From contig NZ_FMZS01000001.1 of the NCBI RefSeq assembly GCF_900101265.1, positions 930,001 through 994,000 on the forward strand: a stretch of DNA of 64,000 nt, given 5' to 3'. The DNA is from Massilia sp. PDC64. GTDB taxonomy: Bacteria > Pseudomonadota > Gammaproteobacteria > Burkholderiales > Burkholderiaceae_D. The first letter of the stretch is position 1. The number at the start of each line of letters is the position of its first letter. The position numbers were made by a program, and so were the translations under genes. The notes beneath the pieces were generated by a model that saw only the letters and a list, made by a program, of their open reading frames with translations, searched no databases and had not been told where the DNA came from. Of the stretch, positions 47,245 through 56,495 are shown piece after piece.

Positions 47245-47916
47245 ATGACCGCAACCCCAGCCCTGCCCCAACGCGACTTCGCCGCCTTCCTGTTCGACAT
47301 GGACGGCACCATCCTCACTTCCATCAAGGCCGCCGAGCGGGTCTGGGGCGACTGGGCCGCCAGCCACGGGCTCGACGTGGCCGCCTTCCTGCCCACCATC
47401 CACGGCAAGCGCACCGAGGAAACCATCCGCGCGCTGGAACTGCCCGGCGTCGACCCCGTGGCGGAAGCGGCATTCATCACGCGCGCTGAGATCGAGGACG
47501 TGGCCGGCATCGAAGCCATCGAAGGCGCCGCCGCCTTCATCGCCAGCCTGCCGGCCGGGCGCTGGGCCATCGTCACGTCCGCACCGCGGGCGCTGGCCGA
47601 AGCGCGCATCGCCGCGGCCGGCCTGCCGCTGCCGTCCGTGCTGGTGGCGGCCGAGGACGTCGAACGGGGCAAGCCCGCGCCCGATCCGTTCCTGCTGGGC
47701 GCGCGCAAGCTGGGCGTGAAGCCGGAAGACTGCCTCGTGTTCGAAGACACGCTGGCCGGCCTCCGTTCGGCTGCGGCGGCCGGCATGGCCAGCATCGTCG
47801 TGACGGTCACGCACACGCATCCGCTCGACACCGACGTCACCGCAGTCCTTGACTATGCGGATCTGCGCGCCGTGACGACGGCCGACGGCCTGCTGCGCGT
47901 GCAGCGCCGGGCGTGA
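47245..47916 (+). CDS. HAD-superfamily phosphatase
   Basis: This is a 223-residue HAD subfamily IA hydrolase. Motif I is FLFDMDGTIL (nucleophile Asp), motif II VTSA, motif III GKPAPDPFLLG and motif IV VFEDTLAGLRSA. The cap domain resembles sugar-phosphate or glycerol-3-phosphate phosphatases (GPP1-like). The substrate cannot be fixed. It faces the cupin gene tail to tail with a 16-bp gap. Confidence 0.92.
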   Translation: MTATPALPQRDFAAFLFDMDGTILTSIKAAERVWGDWAASHGLDVAAFLPTIHGKRTEETIRALELPGVDPVAEAAFITRAEIEDVAGIEAIEGAAAFIASLPAGRWAIVTSAPRALAEARIAAAGLPLPSVLVAAEDVERGKPAPDPFLLGARKLGVKPEDCLVFEDTLAGLRSAAAAGMASIVVTVTHTHPLDTDVTAVLDYADLRAVTTADGLLRVQRRA

Positions 47917-47932
47917 CCGCTCGACAAGTCCG

Positions 47933-48526
47933 CTAGCGGCGGGGTTCGTCCGGCGCCACGCCGGCCTGCTCCCCATGGTCGGCGCGGAACACGCGCGGCT
48001 CCAGCGTCTTTTCGTCCGTTTCGAGGGAAGCGGCTTTCGCAGCCGGCATGGACGATGTGCGCGTATCCCGCTTGGGATACGGCGTGCCGTCGCGGTGGGA
48101 ATAGGTGCCGGTCTTGCCGTCGTACACGAGGTCGATGTCCGGATACTCGGCCCGGTCCTCGGAAATGCGCGAGCCCACGCACAGGAACAACGCATTGCCC
48201 CAGCCCCGGTTGATGAGTTGATGGCCGTTCGGCCGCCCGGCCGGGAAGGCCGCGCAATCGCCCGCGCGCATCAACGTCTCGCCTTCGTCCGTGACGAGCG
48301 TCAGCTCGCCGGACACCACCATCACGAATTCGTCCTCGTGGCTGTGCCAGTGGCGCTGCGACGAGGCGGCGCCGGGCAGCAGCTCGACGAGGTTGACGCC
48401 GAACTGCGTCAGGCCGCCGGCATCGCCCAGCGCCTGCTTGCTGCGGCCGTTGACGGCTTCGGCAAAGGGATCGGGATACCCGGTACCGGTCAGCACGGGA
48501 ATACTGCTCAGGTCTAGCCGCGACAT
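47933..48526 (-). CDS. Cupin-domain protein
   Basis: This is a 197-residue protein with one cupin barrel. The metal-binding motif is HWHSHEDEFVMVVSGE with the second motif GRPNGHQLINRG. The C-terminal part (about 130-197) is polar and likely flexible. It follows paaZ by 44 bp in the same direction, so it could be at the end of the phenylacetate operon, but it is not a known Paa protein. No reaction can be assigned. Confidence 0.88.
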   Translation of the reverse strand: MSRLDLSSIPVLTGTGYPDPFAEAVNGRSKQALGDAGGLTQFGVNLVELLPGAASSQRHWHSHEDEFVMVVSGELTLVTDEGETLMRAGDCAAFPAGRPNGHQLINRGWGNALFLCVGSRISEDRAEYPDIDLVYDGKTGTYSHRDGTPYPKRDTRTSSMPAAKAASLETDEKTLEPRVFRADHGEQAGVAPDEPRR

Positions 48527-48570
48527 GGATCACACTCCTTATCAGGTTCACGCGCGGCTTCGGCCCTTCC

Positions 48571-50622
48571 TCAGCCGCGTTTTTGCACCAGCGTCAGGAT
48601 ATCGTAACTTGCGACAAGTTCGTCGTTCTGATTCGTCACCTGCACGTCCCACGCCACCACACCCTGTCGTCGTCCCTGGTCGTCCGTGCGGTTGCGGTCG
48701 ACCTTGCGCTTGCACGTGAGGCGGGCGCGAATCGTGTCGCCGATCGCCACCGGCGCCACGAAACGCAGGTTGTCGAGACCATAGTTCGCCAGCACGGGAC
48801 CGGGCGCCGGCGACACGAACAGACCCGCCGCCGCCGACAGCACGAAGTAGCCGTGCGCGATGCGCTTGCCGAACTGCGTGTCCTTCGCCGCGATCTCGTC
48901 GAAGTGCATGTAGAAATAATCGCCCGAGACGCCGCCGAAATTGACGATGTCCGCCTCGCTGACGGTACGGCGGTGCGTCAGCAGCGAGTGGCCGATCTCC
49001 AGGTCTTCGAAGTAGCGGCGGAACGGGTGCACCTCCGATTCCTTGACGGCCGCACCGCGCACGTATTCTCCCGTGACGGCTGCCAGCATCGTCGGCGAAC
49101 CTTGCACCGCCGCCCGCTGCAGGAAGTGTTTGACCGCGCGGATACCGCCGAGTTCCTCGCCACCGCCGGCACGCCCCGGACCGCCGTGCTTGAGCATCGG
49201 CAGCGGCGAACCGTGTCCCGTGGAGTCCACGGCCGCCACGCGGTCGAGGATGTGCACGCGGCCATGCGACGCGGCCGCCACGGGCACCGCATGCGCGGCG
49301 ATGGCCGGGTCCTTCGTCACCAAGGTCGTCACGAGACTGCCCTTGCCGCGCGCGGCCAATGCCAGCGCTTCGTCGATGTCGCGATAGGTCATCATCGTGC
49401 TGACGGGGCCGAATGCCTCGATGTCGTGGACCGCATCATTGACCATCGCGTTGCGGCACAGGAGCAACGTCGGCGCGAAGAACGCGCCGGCCGCGCAGCC
49501 GTCGCCGACCGGATTGAAGCCGTCGCGGGCGCTGAACAGCACCTCGTTGCCGCGCGCGAGCATCTCCACGCGTTCGCTGACGTCGCGTTGCTGGTCCAGC
49601 GACGCCAGTGCGCCCATGCGCACGCCCTCCACTTTCGGATTGCCGACGACGATCTTCGCGAGACGCGCGCGCAGGCGCTCGCCGACGACGTCCGCCAGGT
49701 GTTCGGGCACGATCACGCGGCGGATCGCGGTGCACTTCTGGCCCGCCTTGCCCGTCATCTCGCGCGCCACTTCCTTGACGAACAGGTCCAGTTCCTCGTC
49801 GTCCGGCGTGACGTCCGGCGCGAGCATGGCGGCGTTCAGCGAATCCGCCTCCGCCGTGAACGGCACGGATTCGCGGATCAGGTTCGCGTTGCCGCGCAAC
49901 TTCGCGGCCGTGTCGGCGGACCCCGTGAACGTGACGGCATCGAAGCCGTTCAGGCGGTCCAGCAGGTCGCCCGTCGAGCCGATGACGAGTTGCAGGCAGC
50001 CTTCCGGCAGCAGTTCCGACTCCATCATCATTTTCACCAGCGCATGCGTGAGATAGCTCGTCGCGGTGGCTGGCTTGGCGATGCAGGGCATCGCGGCCAG
50101 GAAGCTCGGCGCGAATTTTTCCAGCAGCCCCCAGATCGGGAAGTTGAACGCGTTGATGTGCACGGCGACGCCGCCGCGCGGCACGAGGATGTGCGTGCCC
50201 GCGAAGCCGCCCCGCTTGCCGAGCGCCATGGCCGGACCCTCGTGCAGCACGTTCGACGACGGCAGTTCGCGCCCGCCGATGCTGGCGTACGCGAACAGCG
50301 TGCCGATGCCGCCCTCGACGTCGACCCAGCTGTCCGGCCGTGTGGCGCCCGTCAGGTGCGAGATCTCGTACAGCTCTTCCTTCCGTTCCATCAGGTACGT
50401 CGCCAGGGCCTTCAGGCGCTGGGCGCGCTTCTGGAAGTCCATCTGCATCAGCGCCTGTACGCCTGTCTTGCGGGCATACGCGACGGCTTCGCCGAAGTCG
50501 ATCCGGTCGGCGTGCGTGTGGTAGATCAGCTGGTTGTCCAGGGCGCTGTGCAGCGGCTGGTGCGCCTGGCTGCCGAGCCAGCGGCCGGCGATCAGGCTTT
50601 GCAGGGTGGTTGGGGTGTGCAT
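48571..50622 (-). CDS. paaZ: Bifunctional oxepin-CoA hydrolase / semialdehyde dehydrogenase
   Basis: PaaZ opens the oxepin-CoA ring and oxidises the aldehyde to 3-oxo-5,6-dehydrosuberyl-CoA. The 683-residue protein joins an N-terminal aldehyde dehydrogenase (catalytic Cys in GKAGQKCTAIRR, Glu in FTAEADSLN) with a C-terminal MaoC hotdog hydratase (GDYFYMHFDEIA, FGKRIAHGYFV). Both active sites look intact. It is the last paa gene, 10 bp after paaY. A 7-bp hairpin CGCGGCT/AGCCGCG (48553-48579) spans its stop. Confidence 0.97.
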   Translation of the reverse strand: MHTPTTLQSLIAGRWLGSQAHQPLHSALDNQLIYHTHADRIDFGEAVAYARKTGVQALMQMDFQKRAQRLKALATYLMERKEELYEISHLTGATRPDSWVDVEGGIGTLFAYASIGGRELPSSNVLHEGPAMALGKRGGFAGTHILVPRGGVAVHINAFNFPIWGLLEKFAPSFLAAMPCIAKPATATSYLTHALVKMMMESELLPEGCLQLVIGSTGDLLDRLNGFDAVTFTGSADTAAKLRGNANLIRESVPFTAEADSLNAAMLAPDVTPDDEELDLFVKEVAREMTGKAGQKCTAIRRVIVPEHLADVVGERLRARLAKIVVGNPKVEGVRMGALASLDQQRDVSERVEMLARGNEVLFSARDGFNPVGDGCAAGAFFAPTLLLCRNAMVNDAVHDIEAFGPVSTMMTYRDIDEALALAARGKGSLVTTLVTKDPAIAAHAVPVAAASHGRVHILDRVAAVDSTGHGSPLPMLKHGGPGRAGGGEELGGIRAVKHFLQRAAVQGSPTMLAAVTGEYVRGAAVKESEVHPFRRYFEDLEIGHSLLTHRRTVSEADIVNFGGVSGDYFYMHFDEIAAKDTQFGKRIAHGYFVLSAAAGLFVSPAPGPVLANYGLDNLRFVAPVAIGDTIRARLTCKRKVDRNRTDDQGRRQGVVAWDVQVTNQNDELVASYDILTLVQKRG

Positions 50623-50632
50623 CGTCGTCTCC

Positions 50633-51226
50633 TTATCGTTTTGGCTTGTGCGGCTCGTCGAACACGATGCGCGGCCGGCCCGGTTCCGCCTCCGTGTACG
50701 CCTCGACCTCGCGCATCGTCTTCATCGACCTGACGTTCAGGTCGTGGTACTGCCGCGTCCCATAACTCTTCCACGCGATCTCCTCGTCCGACACGGCACG
50801 CACGATCTTCGCCGGCGCACCCAGCACGAGGCTGCGCGGCGGAATCACCATGCCCGCCTTCACGAACGCCGCGGCGCCCACGATGGATTCCGCGCCGACG
50901 ACCGCCTTGTCCATCACGACCGCATTCATCCCGACCATCGCATTGCGTCCCACGCGGCAGCCGTGCAGCACGGCCCCGTGGCCGATGTGGCCGTCCACCT
51001 CGACAACCGTGTCGTCTTCCGGAAAACCATGCATCACGCACGTGTCCTGCACGTTGGCCCCCTCTTCCAGGATCAGCCGGCCGAAGTCGCCCCGCAGCGA
51101 TGCGAGCGGCCCGATGTAGCAGCGCGGGCCGACGATCACGTCGCCGATCAGCACCGCCGTCGGGTGCACGTACGCCGTCGGGTGCACGACGGGACGCAGG
51201 CCGTCGATTTCATAGACCTTGACCAT
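50633..51226 (-). CDS. paaY: Phenylacetate thioesterase PaaY
   Basis: This is a 197-residue left-handed beta-helix protein of the hexapeptide-repeat type ([24 protein letters not shown] in part), with His residues typical of the gamma-carbonic-anhydrase-like fold. PaaY hydrolyses toxic CoA thioesters formed when the phenylacetate route stalls. The ATG at 51224-51226 was chosen over a longer frame because it matches the [13 protein letters not shown] start. It overlaps the paaJ end. Confidence 0.94.
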   Translation of the reverse strand: MVKVYEIDGLRPVVHPTAYVHPTAVLIGDVIVGPRCYIGPLASLRGDFGRLILEEGANVQDTCVMHGFPEDDTVVEVDGHIGHGAVLHGCRVGRNAMVGMNAVVMDKAVVGAESIVGAAAFVKAGMVIPPRSLVLGAPAKIVRAVSDEEIAWKSYGTRQYHDLNVRSMKTMREVEAYTEAEPGRPRIVFDEPHKPKR

Positions 51227-51227
51227 C

Positions 51228-52433
51228 TCAGACCCGTTCCAGAATGAGAGCGATGCCTTGACCCACGCCAATGCACATCGTGCACAGCGCGTAGCGACCG
51301 CCCGTGCGGTGCAGCTGGTTGACGGCCGCCGTCACGAGGCGCGCCCCCGATGCGCCCAGCGGGTGGCCGATGGCGATGGCGCCGCCGTTCGGGTTCACGT
51401 GCGCGGCGTCGTCCGGCAGGCCCAGGTCGCGCAGCACGGCGAGGCCCTGGGACGCGAATGCTTCGTTCAATTCGATCACGTCCATCTGGCCGATGGACAG
51501 TCCCGTCATCGCCAGCAGTTTCTTCGTCGCGGGTGCCGGGCCGAAGCCCATGATGCGCGGCTCCAGGCCCACCGTCGTCATGCCGACGATGCGGGCGCGC
51601 GGCGTCAGGCCGTATTTGTCGACCGCCCCGCCGGAGGCGACCAGCACGGCGCAGGCGCCGTCGTTGACGCCGGAGGCGTTGCCCGCCGTGACCGTACCGT
51701 CCGGTGTCACGACGCCTTTCAGCCGGGCCAGCGATTCCAGGGTCGTGTCGGGGCGCGGATGCTCGTCGGTGTCGAACACGCGCGCATTACCTTTCTTATC
51801 GTGCAGCGTGACCGGCACGATCTCGTCTTTAAAAACGCCTGCCGCCTGCGCCGCCGCCCAGCGCTGCTGGCTGCGCAGCGCGAACGCATCCTGGTCGCCG
51901 CGTGCGATGCCGAACTCGCACGCCACGTTCTCGGCCGTCTCCGGCATCGAGTCGATGCCGTATTGCGTCTTCATCTTCGGGTTCACGAAGCGCCAGCCGA
52001 TCGTCGTGTCCTCGATCTTCGCCGTGCGCGAGAACGCGCTGTCGGCCTTGGCCATCACGAACGGCGCGCGCGTCATGCTTTCCACGCCGCCGGCGACGAT
52101 CAGGTTCGCCTCGCCGGCACGGATGGCACGCGCGGCGCTGCCGACGGCATCCAGGCTGGAGCCGCACAGCCGGTTGATCGTGGAGCCCGGCACTGAAGGC
52201 GGCAGGCCGGCCAGCAGCGCGGCCATCCGGGCCACGTTGCGGTTGTCTTCGCCGGCCTGGTTGGCGCAGCCGTACAGCACGTCGTCGACCTGCGCCCAGT
52301 CGATGCCGGGATTGCGGGCGATGAGCGCGGCGATGGGCAGCGCGGCGAGGTCGTCCGCGCGAACACTCGCCAGGGCGCCGCCGAAGCGGCCGAACGGGGT
52401 GCGGATGGCGTCGACGATGAATGCATCGGTCAT
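51228..52433 (-). CDS. paaJ: 3-oxoadipyl-CoA / 3-oxo-5,6-dehydrosuberyl-CoA thiolase
   Basis: This is a 401-residue thiolase that cleaves 3-oxo-5,6-dehydrosuberyl-CoA and 3-oxoadipyl-CoA in the phenylacetate route. The acyl-accepting Cys is in [13 protein letters not shown], the active His in [12 protein letters not shown] and the second Cys in MCIGVGQG. A near relative is PcaF of the protocatechuate route, but the position between paaK and paaY supports PaaJ. Confidence 0.95.
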   Translation of the reverse strand: MTDAFIVDAIRTPFGRFGGALASVRADDLAALPIAALIARNPGIDWAQVDDVLYGCANQAGEDNRNVARMAALLAGLPPSVPGSTINRLCGSSLDAVGSAARAIRAGEANLIVAGGVESMTRAPFVMAKADSAFSRTAKIEDTTIGWRFVNPKMKTQYGIDSMPETAENVACEFGIARGDQDAFALRSQQRWAAAQAAGVFKDEIVPVTLHDKKGNARVFDTDEHPRPDTTLESLARLKGVVTPDGTVTAGNASGVNDGACAVLVASGGAVDKYGLTPRARIVGMTTVGLEPRIMGFGPAPATKKLLAMTGLSIGQMDVIELNEAFASQGLAVLRDLGLPDDAAHVNPNGGAIAIGHPLGASGARLVTAAVNQLHRTGGRYALCTMCIGVGQGIALILERV

Positions 52434-52443
52434 GAAAGTCTCC

Positions 52444-53754
52444 TTAAGTATTCCGGGGGCGTTTGTCGACGACGCGGCGCGCCTTGCCCGTCAGCGAGCG
52501 CTCGATGCCTTGCGGGGGCAGCAGGGTCACGGTCGTCGTCACGCCGATATAGGTCTTGATGCGGTGCTGCAGGTCGCGGGCCAGCGTGTCCACGCTGTCC
52601 TCCGCGCCTTCGCGCAGTTCGCAATGGACGGCCAGCGCATCGAGGTGGCCGTCGCGCGTGACGACGAGCTGGTAGTGCGGTGCCAGCGCCGGCATCTGCA
52701 GGATCAGTTCCTCGACCTGGCTGGGGAACACGTTCACGCCCCGGATGATCAGCATGTCGTCCGAACGGCCGTTGATGCGGCCCATGCGGCGCATGGAGCG
52801 TGCCGTCGGCGGCAACAGTTTCGTGAGGTCGCGCGTGCGGTAGCGGATGATCGGCAGCGCTTCCTTCGTCAGCGACGTGAAGACCAGTTCGCCCTCCTCC
52901 CCGTCCGGTAGCACCTCGCCCGTGTCCGGGTCGATGATCTCGGGATAAAAATGGTCTTCCCAGATCACGGGACCGTCCTTGGCTTCGATGCATTCGCTGG
53001 CGACGCCGGGCCCCATCACTTCGGACAGGCCGTAGATGTCGACCGCGTCGATGCCCGCGCGCTCCTCGATCTCGCGGCGCATCGCATCCGTCCACGGCTC
53101 GGCGCCGAAGATGCCGACCTTCAGCGAGGACGCGGCCGGGTCGAGACCCTGGCGCCTGAATTCCTCGACGATGTTCAACATGTACGACGGCGTCACCATG
53201 ATGATCGACGGTTTAAAATCCTGGATCAGCTGGACCTGTTTTTCCGTCTGCCCGCCCGACATCGGCACGACGGTGCAGCCCAGCCGCTCGGCGCCGTAGT
53301 GGGCACCGAGGCCGCCCGTGAACAGGCCGTAGCCGTAGGCGATGTGCACCATGTCGCCGGGCCGCCCGCCGGCCGCGCGGATCGAGCGGGCGACCACGTT
53401 CGCCCACGTGTCGATGTCGCGCTGCGTATAGCCGACGACGGTCGGCTTGCCCGTCGTGCCGGACGACGCGTGCACGCGCACGACCTGCTCGCGCGGCACG
53501 GCGAAGAGGCCGAACGGGTAGTTGTCGCGCAGCGTCTTCTTTTCCGTGAACGGGAATTTCGCCAGGTCGGCCAGCGTTTTCAGATCGTCCGGATGCACGC
53601 CCGCTTCATCGAACGCGCGGCGGTAGTGCGGCACGTTGTCGTACGCGTGCTTCAGGCTCCACTTCAGCCGTTCCAGTTGCAGGGCCTGCAATTCGTCGCG
53701 GCTGGCGCGCTCGATCGGATCGAGCTCGCCCGGTTGAGGGATGCGTTGGACCAT
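52444..53754 (-). CDS. paaK: Phenylacetate-CoA ligase
   Basis: PaaK activates phenylacetate with ATP and CoA, the entry step. The 436-residue protein has the P-loop-like SSGTTGKPTVVGYT, the adenylate-forming FGAEPWTDAMRREIEER-type context and YGLSEVMGPGVA, and a mobile C-terminal domain. The ATG at 53752-53754 is preferred over an upstream in-frame start. It is 10 bp upstream of paaJ. Confidence 0.97.
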   Translation of the reverse strand: MVQRIPQPGELDPIERASRDELQALQLERLKWSLKHAYDNVPHYRRAFDEAGVHPDDLKTLADLAKFPFTEKKTLRDNYPFGLFAVPREQVVRVHASSGTTGKPTVVGYTQRDIDTWANVVARSIRAAGGRPGDMVHIAYGYGLFTGGLGAHYGAERLGCTVVPMSGGQTEKQVQLIQDFKPSIIMVTPSYMLNIVEEFRRQGLDPAASSLKVGIFGAEPWTDAMRREIEERAGIDAVDIYGLSEVMGPGVASECIEAKDGPVIWEDHFYPEIIDPDTGEVLPDGEEGELVFTSLTKEALPIIRYRTRDLTKLLPPTARSMRRMGRINGRSDDMLIIRGVNVFPSQVEELILQMPALAPHYQLVVTRDGHLDALAVHCELREGAEDSVDTLARDLQHRIKTYIGVTTTVTLLPPQGIERSLTGKARRVVDKRPRNT

Positions 53755-53770
53755 CGTTGTCTCCTTGGTT

Positions 53771-54202
53771 TTACATGTCGACGACATGCCCCGCGACGCG
53801 GTGCGACTTCCCGCGGAACAGCGCGACTTTGCGTCCATCCTGGTCCGTCACGACGACGTCGTAGACACCCGTCTTGCCGGCCAGCGCCTGCTCGACCGCT
53901 TCGGCCACGAGCACGTCGCCCGCGCGGCCCGGTGCGAGGTAGTCGATCGTGCAGCCGGCGCCCACGGTGTTGAAATTGTGCGAATTGCAGGCGAATGCGA
54001 ACGCGCTGTCGGCCAGCATGAAGATGTAGCCGCCGTGGCAGGTGCCGTGGCCGTTCAGCATGTCCTCGCGCACCGGCATGCGCATGCGCGCGTAGCCGGG
54101 CCGGATGTCGTCGAGCGTCATGCCCAGTGCCTGGCTGGCCTGGTCGCGTTCGTACATCGTCTTGCCGGCGAGTCTGGCCAGCGCTTGCGGATCGTTATGC
54201 AT
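53771..54202 (-). CDS. paaI: Phenylacetate thioesterase PaaI
   Basis: This is a 143-residue hotdog-fold thioesterase. The active-site region reads GHGTCHGGYIFMLADSAFAFACNS in two parts, and the end is RGKSHRVAG. PaaI removes CoA from non-productive or toxic intermediates. The ATG at 54200-54202 lies inside the end of paaH (8-bp overlap), supporting translational coupling. Confidence 0.95.
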   Translation of the reverse strand: MHNDPQALARLAGKTMYERDQASQALGMTLDDIRPGYARMRMPVREDMLNGHGTCHGGYIFMLADSAFAFACNSHNFNTVGAGCTIDYLAPGRAGDVLVAEAVEQALAGKTGVYDVVVTDQDGRKVALFRGKSHRVAGHVVDM

Positions 54203-55682
54203 GGATGCGGGCCCCCTCGGGGTTGGCCGCGAGCTTGCGGCGCAGCAGCGGCGACACGCGGTAACGGTCCTCGCCATACGTGGCGCCCAGGTTGGCCAGT
54301 ACGGTGAAGACGTGGCGCAGCCCGATCGCATCGGCCCACGCAAGCGGACCGCGCGGGTAGTTCACGCCCTTCTGCATCGCGATGTCGACGGCGGCCGCGG
54401 AGCACACGCCCTGGTTGACGGCGTCCAGCGCCTCGTTGGCCAGCATCGCGACGGTGCGCATCACGGCCATGCCGGGCACGTCGTCCAGGCGCGTCACCGT
54501 GAAGCCGGCCTGCTGGAACAGGCCGACGGCGGCATTCCAGGCGGCGTCGCTGCACTGGTCCGCACGGGCCAGCGCGATGCGCGTGGCCTTGGCCGGGTCG
54601 AGCAGCAGGTCGAACAGGATCGTGTCCGGACGACCTTCGTCCGCCGCGCGCTGCGTGGCGCTGCGGCCGTCGGTCAGGAAGATCGTGGCGGGGCCCTCGG
54701 CGACGTACAGACGCGCTTTCAGGGCATGGGTCACCGGATCGGTACCGCCCAGCGTCGCCGGTGCGGCACCCTGCTGCGCGGGCTCGGCCTGTGCCAGCGG
54801 CGGCGCCACGTCGTCGCCGTAGCGATAGAAACCGCGGCCCGTCTTGCGGCCCAGGAAGCCGGCATTCACCAGTTCCTGCTGCACGACGGACGGCGCGAAG
54901 CGCGGGTCGCCGTAATACGCGTTGAAGACGGATTGCGTGACCGAGTAATTGACGTCGTGGCCGATCAGGTCCATCAGCTCGAAGGGGCCCATGCGGAAAC
55001 CGCCGCAGTCGCGCATCACGGCATCGATCGTGGCCGGGTCGGCCGCGCGTTCCAGCAGCAGGCGCAGCGCCTCGGCGTAGTACGGGCGCGCGACGCGGTT
55101 GACGATGAAGCCGGGCGTGGATTTCGCGTGCACCGGGTTCTTGCCCCAGGCCGACGCGGTCGCGTACACCGTGTCGGCGATGGCCTTGTCGGTGGCGACG
55201 CCGGAGATCACTTCCACCAGCGCCATCAGCGGCACCGGGTTAAAAAAGTGCATGCCGACGAGGCGTTCCGGCCGCCGGAGCCGTGCGCCGATCGCCGTGA
55301 CGGAAATCGACGACGTGTTCGTCGCGAGGATGCAGTCCGGCCCGACGATGCCTTCCAGGTCGGCGAACAGGGCACGCTTGACGTCGAGGTCTTCGACGAC
55401 GGCTTCGACGACGAGCGCCGCATCCTTCGCGTCGTCCAGCGCGCGCATCGCGTGCACGCGCTCCCGCGCGAGATCCGCTTCCGCCGCGCCCATGCGACCT
55501 TTTTCGACGAGCCGCGCGAGCGCCTTGCCGATGCCCGCGATGGCCCGCTCGACGGCTTCCGGACGCGTATCGAACAACCGCACCGTATGCCCGGCCACGG
55601 CCGCCACCTGGGCGATGCCGGAACCCATCGCGCCGCTGCCGATGACGGCGACGACGCTGTTCTTTTCCAGTGCCTGGGCCAT
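54195..55682 (-). CDS. paaH: 3-hydroxyadipyl-CoA dehydrogenase
   Basis: This is a 495-residue NAD-dependent 3-hydroxyacyl-CoA dehydrogenase. The Rossmann motif is GSGAMGSGIAQ, the catalytic His is in GMHFFNPVPLM and the Ser/Thr cluster is NTSSIS. Two C-terminal helical domains are present. It acts on 3-hydroxyadipyl-CoA formed after PaaF-type hydration. The start at 55682 follows paaG by one base. The end overlaps paaI. Confidence 0.96.
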   Translation of the reverse strand: MAQALEKNSVVAVIGSGAMGSGIAQVAAVAGHTVRLFDTRPEAVERAIAGIGKALARLVEKGRMGAAEADLARERVHAMRALDDAKDAALVVEAVVEDLDVKRALFADLEGIVGPDCILATNTSSISVTAIGARLRRPERLVGMHFFNPVPLMALVEVISGVATDKAIADTVYATASAWGKNPVHAKSTPGFIVNRVARPYYAEALRLLLERAADPATIDAVMRDCGGFRMGPFELMDLIGHDVNYSVTQSVFNAYYGDPRFAPSVVQQELVNAGFLGRKTGRGFYRYGDDVAPPLAQAEPAQQGAAPATLGGTDPVTHALKARLYVAEGPATIFLTDGRSATQRAADEGRPDTILFDLLLDPAKATRIALARADQCSDAAWNAAVGLFQQAGFTVTRLDDVPGMAVMRTVAMLANEALDAVNQGVCSAAAVDIAMQKGVNYPRGPLAWADAIGLRHVFTVLANLGATYGEDRYRVSPLLRRKLAANPEGARIHA

Positions 55683-55683
55683 C

Positions 55684-56475
55684 TTATTCCCCCTTGAACT
55701 CGGGCTGGCGCTTGGCGATGAATGCACTGACGCCTTCGCGGTAATCGTGGCTGTAACCCAGTTCGCGCATCATTTCCGCTTCCAGCTGGAGCTGCTGTTC
55801 CAGCGTATTGCCCCAGCTTTCCTGCATGGCCCGCTTCGTGAACGCGAGTCCCTTCGTCGGCGCGGTGGCGAAGTGGCGGGCCATGGCCAGCGCTTCGTCC
55901 ATCAGCGATTCGTCCGGTACGCAGCGCCAGATCAGGCCCCATTGTTCGGCCTTCTCGGCTGGCAGCTTGTCGCCCAGCAGTGCGAGCCCCAGCGCGCGCG
56001 CCGGTCCGACGAGGCGCGGCAGCGCCCACGTGCCGCCCGTGTCCGGGATCAGGCCCAGCTTGCAGAACGCTTCGATGAACGACGCCGACTGCGCGGCCAG
56101 CACGATGTCGCACGCGAGTGCCAGGTTGGCGCCGGCGCCGGCGGCCACGCCGTTGACGGCGCAGATCACGGGCAGCGGCAGGCTTTTCAGGGTGAGTACG
56201 AGCGGCGCATAGAATTTTTCGACGGATTCGCCCAGGTCGACACCCGGTGCGCCCGGCTCCACGGCGCGGTCGTTCAGGTCCTGGCCGGCGCAAAAGCCGC
56301 GGCCGGCGCCCGTCAGCAGCAGCACGCGGACGGTCTTGTCCTCTTCGACGCGTTTCAGGGCGTCGCGCACTTCGAGGTGCATCGCCTGCGTAAAACTGTT
56401 CAGGCGCTCGGGGCGGTTCAGGGTCAGCGTGGCGATGCCCTGTTCGATCGTGAACAGGATGGATTCGTAGGTCAT
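55684..56475 (-). CDS. paaG: 1,2-epoxyphenylacetyl-CoA isomerase
   Basis: PaaG is a 263-residue crotonase-fold isomerase converting the ring epoxide to oxepin-CoA, and it also isomerises 2,3- and 3,4-dehydroadipyl-CoA. The oxyanion-hole region is GAGRGFCAGQDLNDR and NGVAAGAGANLALACD. One crotonase gene is present here where many clusters have two (paaF and paaG). The Asp-bearing segment SLGLIPDTGG-type (KLGLIPDTGGTW) fits PaaG and not PaaF. Confidence 0.95.
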   Translation of the reverse strand: MTYESILFTIEQGIATLTLNRPERLNSFTQAMHLEVRDALKRVEEDKTVRVLLLTGAGRGFCAGQDLNDRAVEPGAPGVDLGESVEKFYAPLVLTLKSLPLPVICAVNGVAAGAGANLALACDIVLAAQSASFIEAFCKLGLIPDTGGTWALPRLVGPARALGLALLGDKLPAEKAEQWGLIWRCVPDESLMDEALAMARHFATAPTKGLAFTKRAMQESWGNTLEQQLQLEAEMMRELGYSHDYREGVSAFIAKRQPEFKGE

Positions 56476-56495
56476 GCGTGTCTCCTCGTTTTTAT

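Noticed and set aside
48583..50733. 716-codon plus-strand frame opposite paaZ
   Set aside because: It mirrors paaZ, whose two domains and active sites are intact. The antisense product has shadow-type composition.
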